Assembly: GCF_026712245.1 (NCBI RefSeq)
Contig: NZ_JAPPUY010000002.1
Span: 930,001 to 994,000, forward strand
Direction of reading: 5' to 3'
DNA from: Roseateles hydrophilus
GTDB lineage: Bacteria > Pseudomonadota > Gammaproteobacteria > Burkholderiales > Burkholderiaceae_C
DNA: 64,000 nucleotides
The position numbers were made by a program, and so were the translations under genes. Shown one piece after another: positions 51,770 to 61,676 of the stretch. Positions within the stretch are counted from its first letter, which is position 1; each line of letters opens with the position of its first letter. The notes under the pieces were generated by a model that did no database searches, was not told where the DNA came from, and worked only from the letters and a program-made list of their open reading frames with translations.

Positions 51770-52290
51770 AGCGGCTGCTGATGTGCGTGGCCGCCGCGGT
51801 CGGCCTGGTGGGTTGCGGTAGTGACGCGGAGGAACTGCGCCAGTGGATGGAGCAACAGCGCAAGGAGGCCAAGCCGTCCGTCACGCCGCTGCTGCCGCCC
51901 AAGAAGTTCCTGCCTCAGCCCTATGAGTCTGTGGCTGGGGTGGACCCGTTCAGCACGCAGAAGCTCAGCGTCGCCATCAAGCAGGAAGCGGCCCAGCCCA
52001 ATTCGCTGCTGACGGCCGAGATCAACCGGCGCAAGGAGCCGCTGGAGGCCTACCCGCTGGACAGCATGTCCATGGTGGGCAGCCTGACGCGCGACAACCG
52101 GCGCTACGCGCTGCTGCGCGTCGATAACCTGCTTTATCAGGTCAAGGCCGGGGACTACCTCGGCCAGAACTTCGGTCGCGTCACCAAGATCAGCGAAACC
52201 GAAATCACGTTGCGAGAAGTCGTCCAGGACGCTGCGGGCGAGTGGATCGAGCGCACCAGTACCCTCCAGCTACAGGAGAAGGGACGATGA
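51766..52290 (+). CDS. pilP: Type IV pilus lipoprotein PilP
   Basis: 174 aa. A lipobox signal (VGLVGC, Cys17) gives an inner-membrane lipoprotein. A proline-rich linker leads to a beta-sandwich domain (MSMVGSLTRDNRRYALLRVD). PilP links the PilNO platform to the PilQ secretin. Its stop overlaps the pilQ start as ATGA. Confidence 0.95.
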   Translation: MKRLLMCVAAAVGLVGCGSDAEELRQWMEQQRKEAKPSVTPLLPPKKFLPQPYESVAGVDPFSTQKLSVAIKQEAAQPNSLLTAEINRRKEPLEAYPLDSMSMVGSLTRDNRRYALLRVDNLLYQVKAGDYLGQNFGRVTKISETEITLREVVQDAAGEWIERTSTLQLQEKGR

Positions 52291-54491
52291 AGACACTGCA
52301 GGAGAACAAGGCCATGGGGCGTAGCGGGTTGCTGGGGGTTGCCTTTGCGCTGCTGTGCGCGCCAGCGGCATGGGCGCAGACGCAGATCCGGGCGATCAAC
52401 TCCAGCCAGCAGGCCGGGGTGGACGTCGTGCGCATCGAGCTCAGCGAACCGTTGCCGGCCGTGCCCACGGGCTTCACCGTGCAGACGCCACCGCGCATTG
52501 CCATCGACCTTCCCGGCGTCGTCAACGGCATCGGCCGCAACCTCGTGGACATCAACCAGGGCAACCTGCGTTCGGCCAACGTCGCCCAGGCGGGTGATCG
52601 CTCGCGCGTGGTGCTCAACCTGCGCCAGGCGTCCAACTACAGCGCCAAGCTGGAAGGCAACGCGCTGGTGCTGGTGCTCAATGCCACGGCTGCGGCAGCG
52701 CAGGCGCCCGGTGAGCCGGTGCACTTCGCGCAGAGCCTGAACACCGCACCGCAGGCGCTGCGCGACATCGATTTCCGTCGCGGTGCCGACGGCGCGGGCC
52801 GCGTCATCGTCAACCTGCCGAGCAATCAGGTGGGGGTCGACATCCAGCAGCAGGGCCAGAGCCTGGTGGTGGAGTTCCTGCGCTCCAGCCTGCCCGAGAA
52901 CCTGCGCCGCAAGGTGGATGTGACCGACTTCGGCACGCCGGTGCAGATGATCACCAGCTCGCAGGCGGGGGACCGCGTGCGCATGGTCGTCGAGCCCAAG
53001 GGCAACTGGGAGCACAGTGCTTACCAGAGCGACAACCAGTTCGTGCTCGAGGTGCGGCCGCAGAAGGTCGACCCCAACAAGCTCACGCAGGGCCCGGGCT
53101 ACGCCGGTGACAAGCTGTCGCTGAACTTCCAGAACATCGAAGTGCGCGCGCTGCTGCAGGTCATCGCCGACTTCACGAACTTCAACGTCGTCACCAGTGA
53201 CACCGTGACCGGCAGCGTCACGCTGCGCCTGAAGGACGTGCCCTGGGACCAGGCGCTGGACATCATCATGCAGGCCAAGGGCCTGGGTCTGAAGAAGTCC
53301 GGCAACGTGCTGTGGATCGCGCCCAAGGACGAACTGGCCACCAAGGAAAAGCTGGATCTGGAAGCCAAGGCGGCCATCGCCCAGCTCGAGCCGGTGCGCA
53401 CCCAGTCCTTCCAGCTCAACTACGTGAAAGCCGAGGAAATCGCCAAGGGCCTGACGGGTCAGAGCATCGGCAGCGGCAGCAACAGCGCCGGCGGCGGCAG
53501 CAACTCGGGCGGCAGCAGCAGCGGCGGCTCTGGTTCCGGCACGCGCATCCTGTCGCCCCGCGGCAGCGTCATCTCCGAGGCGCGCACCAACCAGCTGTTC
53601 GTGTCCGACATCCCGAGCAAGCTCGAAGAGATCCAGGCCATGATCGCCAAGATCGACATCCCGGTGCGCCAGGTGTTGATCGAGGCGCGCATCGTTGAGG
53701 CCAATGATCGTTTCGGCCGCGCACTGGGTGTGAAGCTGGGTGGCTACGACGCCCGCGGCCGCTCTGGCGGCATCCCGGGCTACAACGTGGGTGGCGACAG
53801 CTACCTGACGGTGGGCAGCAACTACAACCTGGTTGGCTGGCAGACGCGCCAGACCGCCACCGACCCGGGCTACAACAACACCAATTTCGTCAACCTGCCG
53901 GCCAACACCTCGTCGGACAGCTTTGCTGGCGCCGTGGCCCAGACCGTCGCCGTGTCGCTGTTCAGCGCCACTGCCAACCGCTTCCTGAACCTGGAGCTGT
54001 CGGCGCTGGAGTCCGACGGCAAGGGCAAGGTTGTGTCCAGCCCGCGCGTCATCACGGCCGACCAGGTCAAGGCGCTGATCGAACAGGGCGAGGAACTGCC
54101 CTACCAGGTCGCCACCGCAAGCGGCGCCACGTCCATCGCTTTCCGCAAGGCCAACCTCAAGCTCGAGGTCACGCCGCAGATCACGCCGGAAGGCAGCGTC
54201 ATCCTGAACGTGGACGTTAACAAGGACAGCCGCGGCACGCTGACGCCTCAGGGCTACGCCATCAACACCAAGCATGTGCAGACGCAGGTGCTGGTGGAGA
54301 ACGGCGGCACGGTGGTCATCGGCGGCATCTACACCCAGGACGAGGGCGAGACCATCAACAAGGTGCCGCTGCTGGGCGATGTGCCCTTCGTCGGCAACCT
54401 GTTCAAGAACAAGACGCGCACGACGTCCAAGACCGAGCTGCTCATCTTCCTGACGCCCAAGGTCGTCAGCGAGCGGGCTGCAGTTCGCTGA
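52287..54491 (+). CDS. pilQ: Type IV pilus secretin PilQ
   Basis: 734 aa from MKTLQENKAM at 52287, in overlap with the pilP stop; an upstream in-frame start inside pilP was rejected. It has a signal peptide, two AMIN domains for peptidoglycan binding (AINSSQQAGVDVVRIELSEP), an N0/N1 region (LSLNFQNIEVRALLQVIADF), a Gly/Ser-rich linker of about 25 residues, and the C-terminal secretin core (VVSSPRVITADQVKALIEQG). It is the outer-membrane pore through which the pilus emerges. Confidence 0.97.
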   Translation: MKTLQENKAMGRSGLLGVAFALLCAPAAWAQTQIRAINSSQQAGVDVVRIELSEPLPAVPTGFTVQTPPRIAIDLPGVVNGIGRNLVDINQGNLRSANVAQAGDRSRVVLNLRQASNYSAKLEGNALVLVLNATAAAAQAPGEPVHFAQSLNTAPQALRDIDFRRGADGAGRVIVNLPSNQVGVDIQQQGQSLVVEFLRSSLPENLRRKVDVTDFGTPVQMITSSQAGDRVRMVVEPKGNWEHSAYQSDNQFVLEVRPQKVDPNKLTQGPGYAGDKLSLNFQNIEVRALLQVIADFTNFNVVTSDTVTGSVTLRLKDVPWDQALDIIMQAKGLGLKKSGNVLWIAPKDELATKEKLDLEAKAAIAQLEPVRTQSFQLNYVKAEEIAKGLTGQSIGSGSNSAGGGSNSGGSSSGGSGSGTRILSPRGSVISEARTNQLFVSDIPSKLEEIQAMIAKIDIPVRQVLIEARIVEANDRFGRALGVKLGGYDARGRSGGIPGYNVGGDSYLTVGSNYNLVGWQTRQTATDPGYNNTNFVNLPANTSSDSFAGAVAQTVAVSLFSATANRFLNLELSALESDGKGKVVSSPRVITADQVKALIEQGEELPYQVATASGATSIAFRKANLKLEVTPQITPEGSVILNVDVNKDSRGTLTPQGYAINTKHVQTQVLVENGGTVVIGGIYTQDEGETINKVPLLGDVPFVGNLFKNKTRTTSKTELLIFLTPKVVSERAAVR

Positions 54492-54528
54492 GCCGTCACG
54501 ACATTCAGAGATATCCAGGAGTTCGAGC

Positions 54529-57500
54529 ATGTTGCAAACCATCGTCACGCGGGGCTGGCGACGCCTGACCCAGGCTGCGCTGGGTCTGGGGATGGCCGCC
54601 TTCCTGTCCGCCTGTGGCGGCGGCGGCGGCAGCGCCGGTGATCCGACCTTCCCCGGCACGGGTGGTGGCACCACCAGCCCCACGGCTGCGGATCTGGTCG
54701 TCACGCTGAGCGGTGGGACCCTGCCGAACGATGGCAGTGGCTCGGCGCTCGTCAGCGTCTACGCGGTTGATGCCAAGCGCAACACGGTGGCGGATGTGCC
54801 GGTGTCCTTGTCGGTCAATGCCAATGCCGTGCTGACGCCCAGCGGCACCAAGACCGATGCGGCCGGTTTGGTCACGGGCGCGGTGCGTATCGGTTCCGAC
54901 ACCGCCTTGCGCACCATCACGGTCACGGCTGTCAGCGGCTCCATCACGAAGACGGCGCAGATCACCGTCGTCACGCCCACGCCGGGCGGCACGACGTCCG
55001 GTCCGTCGCTGACGGTCGGCCTGTCCAACCAGTTGATCACCCCGGCTGTGGGCGCCACCGTGACGGTGACGCTGAAGTCCGCGACCGGGACGGCCTTGTC
55101 TGACGTGGTGGTGAACCTGTCGACCAGCCGCGGCAATCTGGGCACGCTGTCCGTCACCACGGTGCGGACGGATGCGAACGGTCAGGGCACCGCGCTGCTG
55201 AAGGCCAGTACGTCGGGCATCACCGGCGCAGACTATGTGACGGCGGTTGCTACGCTGGGCGCCTCGACGGTCAGCGCCGAGCAGGCGTTCACGGTCAGCA
55301 ACGCGCTGCCGACCCTCACCTTGAACCCCACCAGCACGACGCTGCGCCTGTCGCAGGCTGCGCCTCAGGTGACGGCGACGCTGCGCGACGCTGCCGGCCA
55401 ACCGGTGGCCAACCAGATCGTCAGCTTCGCGGCCACGTCAGGCGTCAACTTCACCCCCAACCCGGCCACCGTGCCCACCGATGCGGCGGGCGTTGCGCGC
55501 ACGACGCTGAACCTCACCGCGGCCGGCGGCTCGGTGTCGTCATCCGAGATCCTGCAGGCGACGACCAGCTACGCGGACCAGTCCCTCGCTGGCAGCGTGG
55601 TCGTCCAGATCGTTGGCGAGACGCCGACGGCGACGATGACGCTGAGCAACTCCACGATCAATTCGCTGCAGTCCTCGTCCAACGTCAACGTGCTGGTCCG
55701 GGATGTCGGCGGCAATCCGGTGTCGGGCCAGGTGGTCCGGTTCAGCTCCGAGTTCGGTCTCGTCAAGTTCGACGCGGCGACGGCCGTGACGAATGCGAGC
55801 GGCGTGGCCAGTGCCGTCGCGACGCAGGCGGTGTCGTCCTCCAACGGCGCGGACGTGATCCGCGCCACGGCTACCCTGAACAACATCACGGCCAGCGACA
55901 GCAAGCCGGTGCAGGTGGTCAGCGCCACGTCGCCGGGGTCGCCGGTGCTGCAACTGGGGCTGTCGACCACCTCGGTCAGCGCCGCCGTGCCCGCCACGGT
56001 CACCGCCACCTTGACGGATTCGCGCGGCCAGCCGGTCGCCGGTCAGGTCGTGGCCTTCACCGTCGTTCGTGGCCTGGGTCGTACCAACGTCGGCACGGCG
56101 CTGACGGACACCAACGGTCGCGCGGTGGCGCTGCTGTCGCCGTCCACCGCCGCCTCGGCCGGTGCAGACGAAGTCACGGCGTCGGTGCAGTACTCGGCCA
56201 CCACGCTGTCGGCCACGCAAGGCTTCCAGGTGCAGGCAACCAATGCCACCATCGCCAGCTTCACCGGCCCGGCCTCCATCTCGCCTTATGGCCAGGACTC
56301 GCTGACGCTGACCTTGACGGGCGCCGCGGTCGAGTCGCCGGTCAAGCTGAGCGTGTCCTCGTCCTGTGCGGCGGCCGGCAAGGCCACGGTGTCGCCGGCC
56401 ACGATCTCGGCCACCAGCAACACCGTCACGCTGCAGTACCGCGACAACGGTTGCGGTGCGGTGCAGCCGTCTGACCTGCTGCAGGTCGTCATTGACGGCA
56501 CATCCACAGCGCGCCAACTGACGCTGCCCATCGGCGCGCCTGCGGCTGTCAGTCTGGCCTTTATCTCGTCGCTGCCGGAGCAGATCTTCCTGAAGGGCTC
56601 GGGCTTCACTGAATCCTCCATCGTGACCTTCGAGGTGCGCGACGCCGCAGGCAACCCGCTGCCCAACAAGCTGGTGGAGCTGCGCCTGCAGACCGGCGCC
56701 GGTGGCACGACGATGGAGAGCCGTGGGGTCGAGTCTGTGGACCCGTTGTCGGCCAGCCCGTTCACGCAGACCTCCAACGCGCTGGGTCGTGTGCAGGTGC
56801 GCGTGAACTCCGGCACGCAGCCCACGCCGGTGCGTGTGCATGCCAAGCTGAGCGGCGAAGCGATCGCGACCGTGTCCAGCAACCTGAGCGTGGGCATTGG
56901 CCTGCCATCGCAGCTGAACTTCTCGATGTCGCAGCGCACCTTCAACATCGAAGGCTACGACCGGGACAACACGCCCAATACGTACACCATCATTGCCGCT
57001 GACCGCAGCGGCAACCCGGTGCCGGTGGGCACGGTGGTCAACTTCATTGCCGAAGGCGGCCAGATCGAGTCCAGCAAGCAGATCACGCAGACCAACGGCA
57101 TTTCGCAGGCAACGGTGAACTTCGCGTCCGCCCAGCCCAAGCCGGTGGACGGCCGCGTGAGCATCGTGGCCTATGCGCTGGGTGAAGAGTCCTTCATCGA
57201 CAAGAACGGCAACAACGTCTACGACCTGAGCCAGAACGAAGAGTTCCAGGACCTCGGCAACATCTTCAAGGATCGCAACTACGACGGCAGCTACGACAGC
57301 GCCTTTGACGAGTACATCGGCCTTACGCTGGCCAGCAACACCAACAGCAGCTGCCGCACCTGGACGGGTACGGCGGGCATCCTGTTGCGGCTGGACTCGT
57401 ACACGCCGTCTGTGCCTGCCACCTGCGATGACAAGTGGAGTGGTTCGGGCCAGGTGTATGTGCGCCGTGCAATGGAGACCGTGCTGTCGACCTCGACCGC

Positions 57501-57939
57501 GCGCCCGCTGTGGCCGTTCGGCAGCTCGTCGACCGGCAAGGCCAGCAGCCTGATGCGCCTGCAGGTTGGTCGCAACGTGACGGACACGGCGGACTTCTAC
57601 CCGCTGAGCTCGGGCGACCGCGTCTGCAATGCCGGCACCACCGGCAGCGTCTACCTGATTGCAGCCGACAACAATCCGGGCCTGATCAGCAGCGGCGTGT
57701 ACCCGCGCCTGAACCCGATGGCGGCCGGCACGGTCATCACGGCGACGACGCCGACCATCGGCTTCGCCGCCTCGGTGTCGGGCGGCTCGCCGGTGCCCAG
57801 CACCTACGATGCAACGGCCTTCGCAGTTGGCTACACCTTTGACACCGCCACCGCCGGTGCCGTGTTCGTCACGCTGACTTCTCCCAGTGGCGTGGGCACC
57901 AGCTTCGGCTTCACGGTGTACCGCGGCGCCTGCCCCTGA
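54529..57939 (+). CDS. Large Ig-like repeat lipoprotein in the pil-aro operon
   Basis: 1136 aa. A signal with lipobox FLSAC (Cys29) and a following Gly run predict an outer-membrane lipoprotein. Tandem bacterial Ig-like (invasin/Big type) domains cover most of residues 50-880, with repeated DANGQGTALL and TDTNGRAVALL strands. The C-terminal part has two EF-hand-like loops: D891 (DKNGNNVYD) and D915 (DRNYDGSYD). It starts 37 nt after pilQ and its TGA abuts the aroK GTG. A role in adhesion or pilus assembly is inferred. Confidence 0.85.
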   Translation: MLQTIVTRGWRRLTQAALGLGMAAFLSACGGGGGSAGDPTFPGTGGGTTSPTAADLVVTLSGGTLPNDGSGSALVSVYAVDAKRNTVADVPVSLSVNANAVLTPSGTKTDAAGLVTGAVRIGSDTALRTITVTAVSGSITKTAQITVVTPTPGGTTSGPSLTVGLSNQLITPAVGATVTVTLKSATGTALSDVVVNLSTSRGNLGTLSVTTVRTDANGQGTALLKASTSGITGADYVTAVATLGASTVSAEQAFTVSNALPTLTLNPTSTTLRLSQAAPQVTATLRDAAGQPVANQIVSFAATSGVNFTPNPATVPTDAAGVARTTLNLTAAGGSVSSSEILQATTSYADQSLAGSVVVQIVGETPTATMTLSNSTINSLQSSSNVNVLVRDVGGNPVSGQVVRFSSEFGLVKFDAATAVTNASGVASAVATQAVSSSNGADVIRATATLNNITASDSKPVQVVSATSPGSPVLQLGLSTTSVSAAVPATVTATLTDSRGQPVAGQVVAFTVVRGLGRTNVGTALTDTNGRAVALLSPSTAASAGADEVTASVQYSATTLSATQGFQVQATNATIASFTGPASISPYGQDSLTLTLTGAAVESPVKLSVSSSCAAAGKATVSPATISATSNTVTLQYRDNGCGAVQPSDLLQVVIDGTSTARQLTLPIGAPAAVSLAFISSLPEQIFLKGSGFTESSIVTFEVRDAAGNPLPNKLVELRLQTGAGGTTMESRGVESVDPLSASPFTQTSNALGRVQVRVNSGTQPTPVRVHAKLSGEAIATVSSNLSVGIGLPSQLNFSMSQRTFNIEGYDRDNTPNTYTIIAADRSGNPVPVGTVVNFIAEGGQIESSKQITQTNGISQATVNFASAQPKPVDGRVSIVAYALGEESFIDKNGNNVYDLSQNEEFQDLGNIFKDRNYDGSYDSAFDEYIGLTLASNTNSSCRTWTGTAGILLRLDSYTPSVPATCDDKWSGSGQVYVRRAMETVLSTSTARPLWPFGSSSTGKASSLMRLQVGRNVTDTADFYPLSSGDRVCNAGTTGSVYLIAADNNPGLISSGVYPRLNPMAAGTVITATTPTIGFAASVSGGSPVPSTYDATAFAVGYTFDTATAGAVFVTLTSPSGVGTSFGFTVYRGACP

Positions 57940-58506
57940 GTGACGCTGAAACTCTCGCTCGTCGGCATGCCCGGCGGTGGCAAGTCCACCGTCGGCAAAC
58001 AACTGGCACGCCAAATTGGCGTGCCTTTTGTCGATTCGGATCATGAGATCGAGCACCGCATCGGCGGCAGCATCAAGGACTTCTTCGCCCGCCACGGGGA
58101 AGAGGCGTTTCGTGACTTGGAGACCGAGGTCATTGCTGACCTGGTCGTCCGCCCGGGTGATTGCGTGCTGGCCACCGGTGGTGGCGCGGTGCTGCGCGAG
58201 CGCAACCGCGAGTTGCTGCACCTGAACACGACGGTGCTGTACCTGCGTTCGACGCCCGAGGATCTGTTCCGCCGCCTTCGTCATGACACGACCCGGCCGC
58301 TGCTGCAGGTGAAGGATCCGCTGGCGCGGCTGCGCGAGCTGCACCAGCAGCGTGACCCGCTGTACCGGCGTTGCGCCCACTACGTGCTGGAGAGCAGCCG
58401 GCCTGCTGTGCAGGCGCTGGTCAACATGGCGCTGATGCAGTTGGAGCTGGCCGGTTTGCTGGACCCTGCGCGTGTGTCTGCGACCGTGGGTGCAGAGCCT
58501 CAGTGA
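57940..58506 (+). CDS. aroK: Shikimate kinase
   Basis: 188 aa from a GTG at 57940 directly after the preceding stop (TGAGTG), so translation is probably coupled. Walker [15 protein letters not shown], the shikimate-binding [25 protein letters not shown] and lid region [12 protein letters not shown] are present. It phosphorylates shikimate in aromatic amino acid synthesis. It precedes aroB as in most betaproteobacteria. Confidence 0.96.
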   Translation: MTLKLSLVGMPGGGKSTVGKQLARQIGVPFVDSDHEIEHRIGGSIKDFFARHGEEAFRDLETEVIADLVVRPGDCVLATGGGAVLRERNRELLHLNTTVLYLRSTPEDLFRRLRHDTTRPLLQVKDPLARLRELHQQRDPLYRRCAHYVLESSRPAVQALVNMALMQLELAGLLDPARVSATVGAEPQ

Positions 58507-58544
58507 GCCAGGGCATGCGTGGGTCGGCTCTTACACTTGGCCGC

Positions 58545-59639
58545 ATGCCAGCCTCAGACACCGTCCGCATCCCGCTTCCTGACGACCGAGCCTACGACAT
58601 TCGCATCGGCGCTGGGCTCTTGGATGAGCCCGCCAGCTGGCAGGGGCTGCCCAAGGCTGCGGCGGCCGTCATCGTCAGCAATGATTTGGTGGCGCCGATG
58701 TATGCCCAGCGCTTGCGCGAACGCCTGCTGGCGGTGTACTCGCGCGTGGATGTCGTGGAACTGCCCGATGGCGAGCAGTACAAGGACTGGGCCAGTCTGA
58801 ACCGCGTGTTCGACCACCTGCTGGCCCAGGCGCTGGATCGCAAGACGGTTCTTTTCGCGCTGGGCGGTGGCGTCGTTGGCGACATGACGGGGTTTGCTGC
58901 CGCGACCTACATGCGCGGTGTGCCGTTTGTGCAGGTGCCCACCACGTTGCTGGCACAGGTGGATTCGTCCGTGGGCGGCAAGACCGCCATCAACCACCCG
59001 CTGGGCAAGAACATGCTGGGCGCGTTCTATCAGCCCGAGCGTGTCATTGCCGACCTGGACACGCTGGATACGCTGCCTGACCGCGAACTGCGGGCCGGGC
59101 TGGCAGAGGTCATCAAGTACGGCCCCATCGCAGACGCCGACTTCCTGGGCTGGATCGAAGTCAACCTCGACGCGCTGCTGGCCCGTGACAAGACGGCGCT
59201 GGCCCATGCGGTGCGCCGCAGCTGCGAGATCAAGGCCGATGTGGTCGGGCAGGACGAGAAGGAGCAGGGCCTGCGTGCCATCCTCAACTTCGGCCACACC
59301 ATTGGCCACGCGATCGAGTCCGGCCTGGGCTACGGCGAGTGGCTGCACGGCGAGGCCGTCGCCTGCGGCATGGTGCTGGCGGCGGACCTGTCGCAGCGCA
59401 TGGGCCTGATGCCGGCGGGCTTCACCGCGCGGCTGCGCACGCTGATCGAGCGCGCCGGCCTGCCGGTGGTGCCGCCCAAGCTGGGGGCTGCGCGCTATCT
59501 CCAGCTGATGCGCGTAGACAAGAAGGCTGAGGCCGGTGCCATCCGTTTCGTGCTCATCGAGGCGTTGGGGCGGGCTGGCTTGCATGCGGTGCCTGACGCG
59601 CTCATCGCCGAGACGTTGACGGCGCACGGAGCCGCGTGA
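58545..59639 (+). CDS. aroB: 3-dehydroquinate synthase
   Basis: 364 aa from [10 protein letters not shown] at 58545; an upstream ATG at 58515 would add 10 residues. The NAD-binding [38 protein letters not shown] and [20 protein letters not shown], and zinc-binding [20 protein letters not shown], identify it. It catalyses the second step of the shikimate pathway. Its stop overlaps the dgt start. Confidence 0.97.
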   Translation: MPASDTVRIPLPDDRAYDIRIGAGLLDEPASWQGLPKAAAAVIVSNDLVAPMYAQRLRERLLAVYSRVDVVELPDGEQYKDWASLNRVFDHLLAQALDRKTVLFALGGGVVGDMTGFAAATYMRGVPFVQVPTTLLAQVDSSVGGKTAINHPLGKNMLGAFYQPERVIADLDTLDTLPDRELRAGLAEVIKYGPIADADFLGWIEVNLDALLARDKTALAHAVRRSCEIKADVVGQDEKEQGLRAILNFGHTIGHAIESGLGYGEWLHGEAVACGMVLAADLSQRMGLMPAGFTARLRTLIERAGLPVVPPKLGAARYLQLMRVDKKAEAGAIRFVLIEALGRAGLHAVPDALIAETLTAHGAA

Positions 59640-60778
59640 TGACGCCGGCGGCCCGCCTGGCTTGTGCTGCCGACCCGGCGCGCAGCCGTGGCCGCCGTCT
59701 CCCCGAGCCGGCCGCGCCCACGCGCAGCGAGTTCCAGCGCGATCGCGACCGCATCATCCACAGCACGGCCTTCCGCCGGCTGGTCTACAAGACGCAGGTC
59801 TTCCTCAATCACGAGGGCGATTTGTTCCGCACGCGGCTGACGCATTCGCTGGAGGTGGCGCAGCTGGGGCGCTCCATTGCCCGCAGCCTGGGCCTGGACG
59901 AAGACCTGGTGGAGGCGGTGGCGTTGGCCCACGACCTGGGCCACACGCCGTTCGGGCACGCTGGGCAGGACGTGCTGGATGCCTGCATGCAGGGCCACGG
60001 CGGCTTCGAGCACAACCTGCAGTCACTGCGCGTGGTCGATCACCTGGAACAGCGCTATGCGCGGTTTGACGGCTTGAACCTGTGCTTCGAGACGCGCGAG
60101 GGCATCCTGAAGCACTGCTCAAGGCGGAACGCCGAGTTGATCGAGGCGGTCGAGCCCGGCGGCATCGCGACGCGCTTTCTGCACGGCGGTCAGCCCAGCC
60201 TGGAAGCGCAGCTGTGCAACCTCGCTGACGAGGTGGCCTACAACGCGCACGATGTCGACGACGGCGTGCGGTCTGGCCTCATCGAGCTGGATCAATTGCT
60301 GGCTGTGGACCTGGTGCATGAGCACTGGCGCGCAGCGCTGGACGAGTACCCGCAGCTGACAGGCAAGCGTCTGCTGGCAGAGACGATACGCCGCATGCTG
60401 TCGGCCCAGGTCTACGACATCATCGACGCCACGCGCGCCGCACTCGCGGACGCTGCGCCGCCGGATGCGGGCGCCGTGCGCCGTGCCGAGAAGCCGCTGC
60501 TGCGCTTCAGTCCCGACATGCGGGCGCGAAGCACGGCGTTGAAGCGTTTCCTGTTCGCCAACCTGTATCGGCACCCGCAGGTGCAGGTCACACGGGGGCG
60601 TGCCGAGGAGGTGCTGCGCGAGCTGTTTGGCATCTACGCGAACGATCCGGCCCAACTGCCTGCCGACTTCGCCGAGCGCCCCGACCGCGAGCGCGCCTGC
60701 GCCGATTACATCGCCGGCATGACAGACCGCTTTGCCATCCGCGAGCACCAGAGGTTGACTGGCAAGCAGTTGTTTTGA
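59639..60778 (+). CDS. dgt: Deoxyguanosinetriphosphate triphosphohydrolase (HD domain)
   Basis: 379 aa from the ATG at 59639 (TGATG with the aroB stop). HD-domain metal ligands are His69 (RLTHSLEVAQLGR) and His98-Asp99 (ALAHDLGHTPFGHAG). It hydrolyses dNTPs to nucleosides and triphosphate and belongs to the Dgt-like group found next to aroB in many proteobacteria. Substrate specificity beyond dGTP is uncertain. Confidence 0.94.
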   Translation: MTPAARLACAADPARSRGRRLPEPAAPTRSEFQRDRDRIIHSTAFRRLVYKTQVFLNHEGDLFRTRLTHSLEVAQLGRSIARSLGLDEDLVEAVALAHDLGHTPFGHAGQDVLDACMQGHGGFEHNLQSLRVVDHLEQRYARFDGLNLCFETREGILKHCSRRNAELIEAVEPGGIATRFLHGGQPSLEAQLCNLADEVAYNAHDVDDGVRSGLIELDQLLAVDLVHEHWRAALDEYPQLTGKRLLAETIRRMLSAQVYDIIDATRAALADAAPPDAGAVRRAEKPLLRFSPDMRARSTALKRFLFANLYRHPQVQVTRGRAEEVLRELFGIYANDPAQLPADFAERPDRERACADYIAGMTDRFAIREHQRLTGKQLF

Positions 60779-60780
60779 AA

Positions 60781-60800
60781 ATGGGGTCGGAGTCGAATAT
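60781..60800 (+). repeat. Left REP-like element of the RAYT gene
   Basis: ATGGGGTCGGAGTCGAATAT, 38 nt before the transposase ATG, is an inverted match of the right-side copies GACTCTGGCCCCATTT and GACTCTGACCCCATATT. Confidence 0.75.
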
Positions 60801-60838
60801 GCTGACTTTGGTGCGCCGTCGGCGCGACAAGGACATGC

Positions 60839-61546
60839 ATGGCTCGCCTTCCCCGATTGATCCTGCCGGAGCTCCCGCATCACGTCATCCTGCGCGGTAA
60901 CAACCGCCAGGCGATCTTCTTCAGCGATCTTGATCGCCAGCAGCTGCTGGCGACCCTGGCGGAGTCGGCGGCGCTGTACCGGGTGGCCATCCACGCCTAC
61001 GTGCTGATGGACAACCACCTGCACCTGCTGCTAACGCCGCCGTCGGCCGATGCGCTGAGTCGCATGATGCAGTCGGTGGGGCGTCGTTACGTGGGGTGGT
61101 TCAACGCACGCCACCAGCGCAGCGGCACCCTGTGGGAGGGGCGCTTCCGAGCCGGGCTGATCGAGGGCGATCGGCATCTGCTGGCCTGCATGCGCTACAT
61201 CGAGCTCAACCCCGTGCGTGCGGGCATCTGCACTGCAGCGGCGGACTGGCCTTGGTCCAGTGCCGCGCATCACCTGGGCCTGGCGCGCAATGTGCTGATC
61301 AGCGAACACGAGATGTACTGGCAGCTCGGCAACACCCCGTTTGAGCGCGAGCATGCCTACCGGGAGTTCCTGGAGCAGGGCGTCCCGAGCAACGAAAGGG
61401 CGCAGTTCACCGAAGCGGTGCTTCGCGGCCGGCCGGTGGGCAGCGAGGGGTTCTTGCGGTCGCTGGCGGTGGACCACGCGGCGGTCGTGGTGGCGCGGCC
61501 TCGGGGGCGGCCGCGGAAGCCAAAGTCTGTCGCTGACGCCTCTTGA
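60839..61546 (+). CDS. REP-associated tyrosine transposase (RAYT, Y1/HUH type)
   Basis: 235 aa. The single-strand nuclease motif HxH (His60, His62) in MDNHLHLLLTP is followed by the likely catalytic Tyr84 in GRRYVGWFNARHQRSG. YIELNPVRAGI and PWSSAAHH are family hallmarks. RAYTs move or copy REP palindromes; most are single-copy and domesticated. Flanking inverted GGGGTC(A/G)GAGTC repeats support activity or ancestry here. A basic C-terminal tail (RPRGRPRKPK) is typical. The gene sits between dgt and gltB, with no target duplication seen. Confidence 0.92.
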   Translation: MARLPRLILPELPHHVILRGNNRQAIFFSDLDRQQLLATLAESAALYRVAIHAYVLMDNHLHLLLTPPSADALSRMMQSVGRRYVGWFNARHQRSGTLWEGRFRAGLIEGDRHLLACMRYIELNPVRAGICTAAADWPWSSAAHHLGLARNVLISEHEMYWQLGNTPFEREHAYREFLEQGVPSNERAQFTEAVLRGRPVGSEGFLRSLAVDHAAVVVARPRGRPRKPKSVADAS

Positions 61547-61560
61547 CTCTGGCCCCATTT
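61545..61560 (-). repeat. Right REP-like element, first copy
   Basis: GACTCTGGCCCCATTT begins inside the RAYT stop codon. Its complement AAATGGGGCCAGAGTC matches the left element in inverted orientation with a few changes. Confidence 0.7.
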
Positions 61561-61594
61561 ATATTGACGACGACTCCTTTGGGGTTATTAAACT

Positions 61595-61614
61595 GACTCT
61601 GACCCCATATTAAT
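61595..61614 (-). repeat. Right REP-like element, second copy
   Basis: GACTCTGACCCCATATTAAT is the complement of a TATGGGGTCAGAGTC unit, the form widespread next to RAYT genes in proteobacteria. The 34 nt between the copies contain a short ACTCC/GGGGT inverted pair. Confidence 0.72.
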
Positions 61615-61618
61615 CGTG

Positions 61619-61647
61619 TTGCTGCATTTGCTGCACTGCATTACGCT
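61619..61647 (+). promoter_or_regulatory. Putative sigma70 promoter of gltB
   Basis: TTGCTG (61619-61624), a 17-bp spacer and TACGCT (61642-61647) lie 30 nt before the gltB ATG, which has an AGGAGG ribosome-binding site. The element abuts the right REP-like copy. Confidence 0.4.
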
Positions 61648-61676
61648 TCCGGGCTGTTGTGATCCAGGAGGCCGCC

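Noticed and set aside
52155-58380. Long minus-strand frames opposite pilQ and the Ig-like protein
   Set aside because: Shadow frames of high-GC genes; no ribosome-binding sites or motifs.
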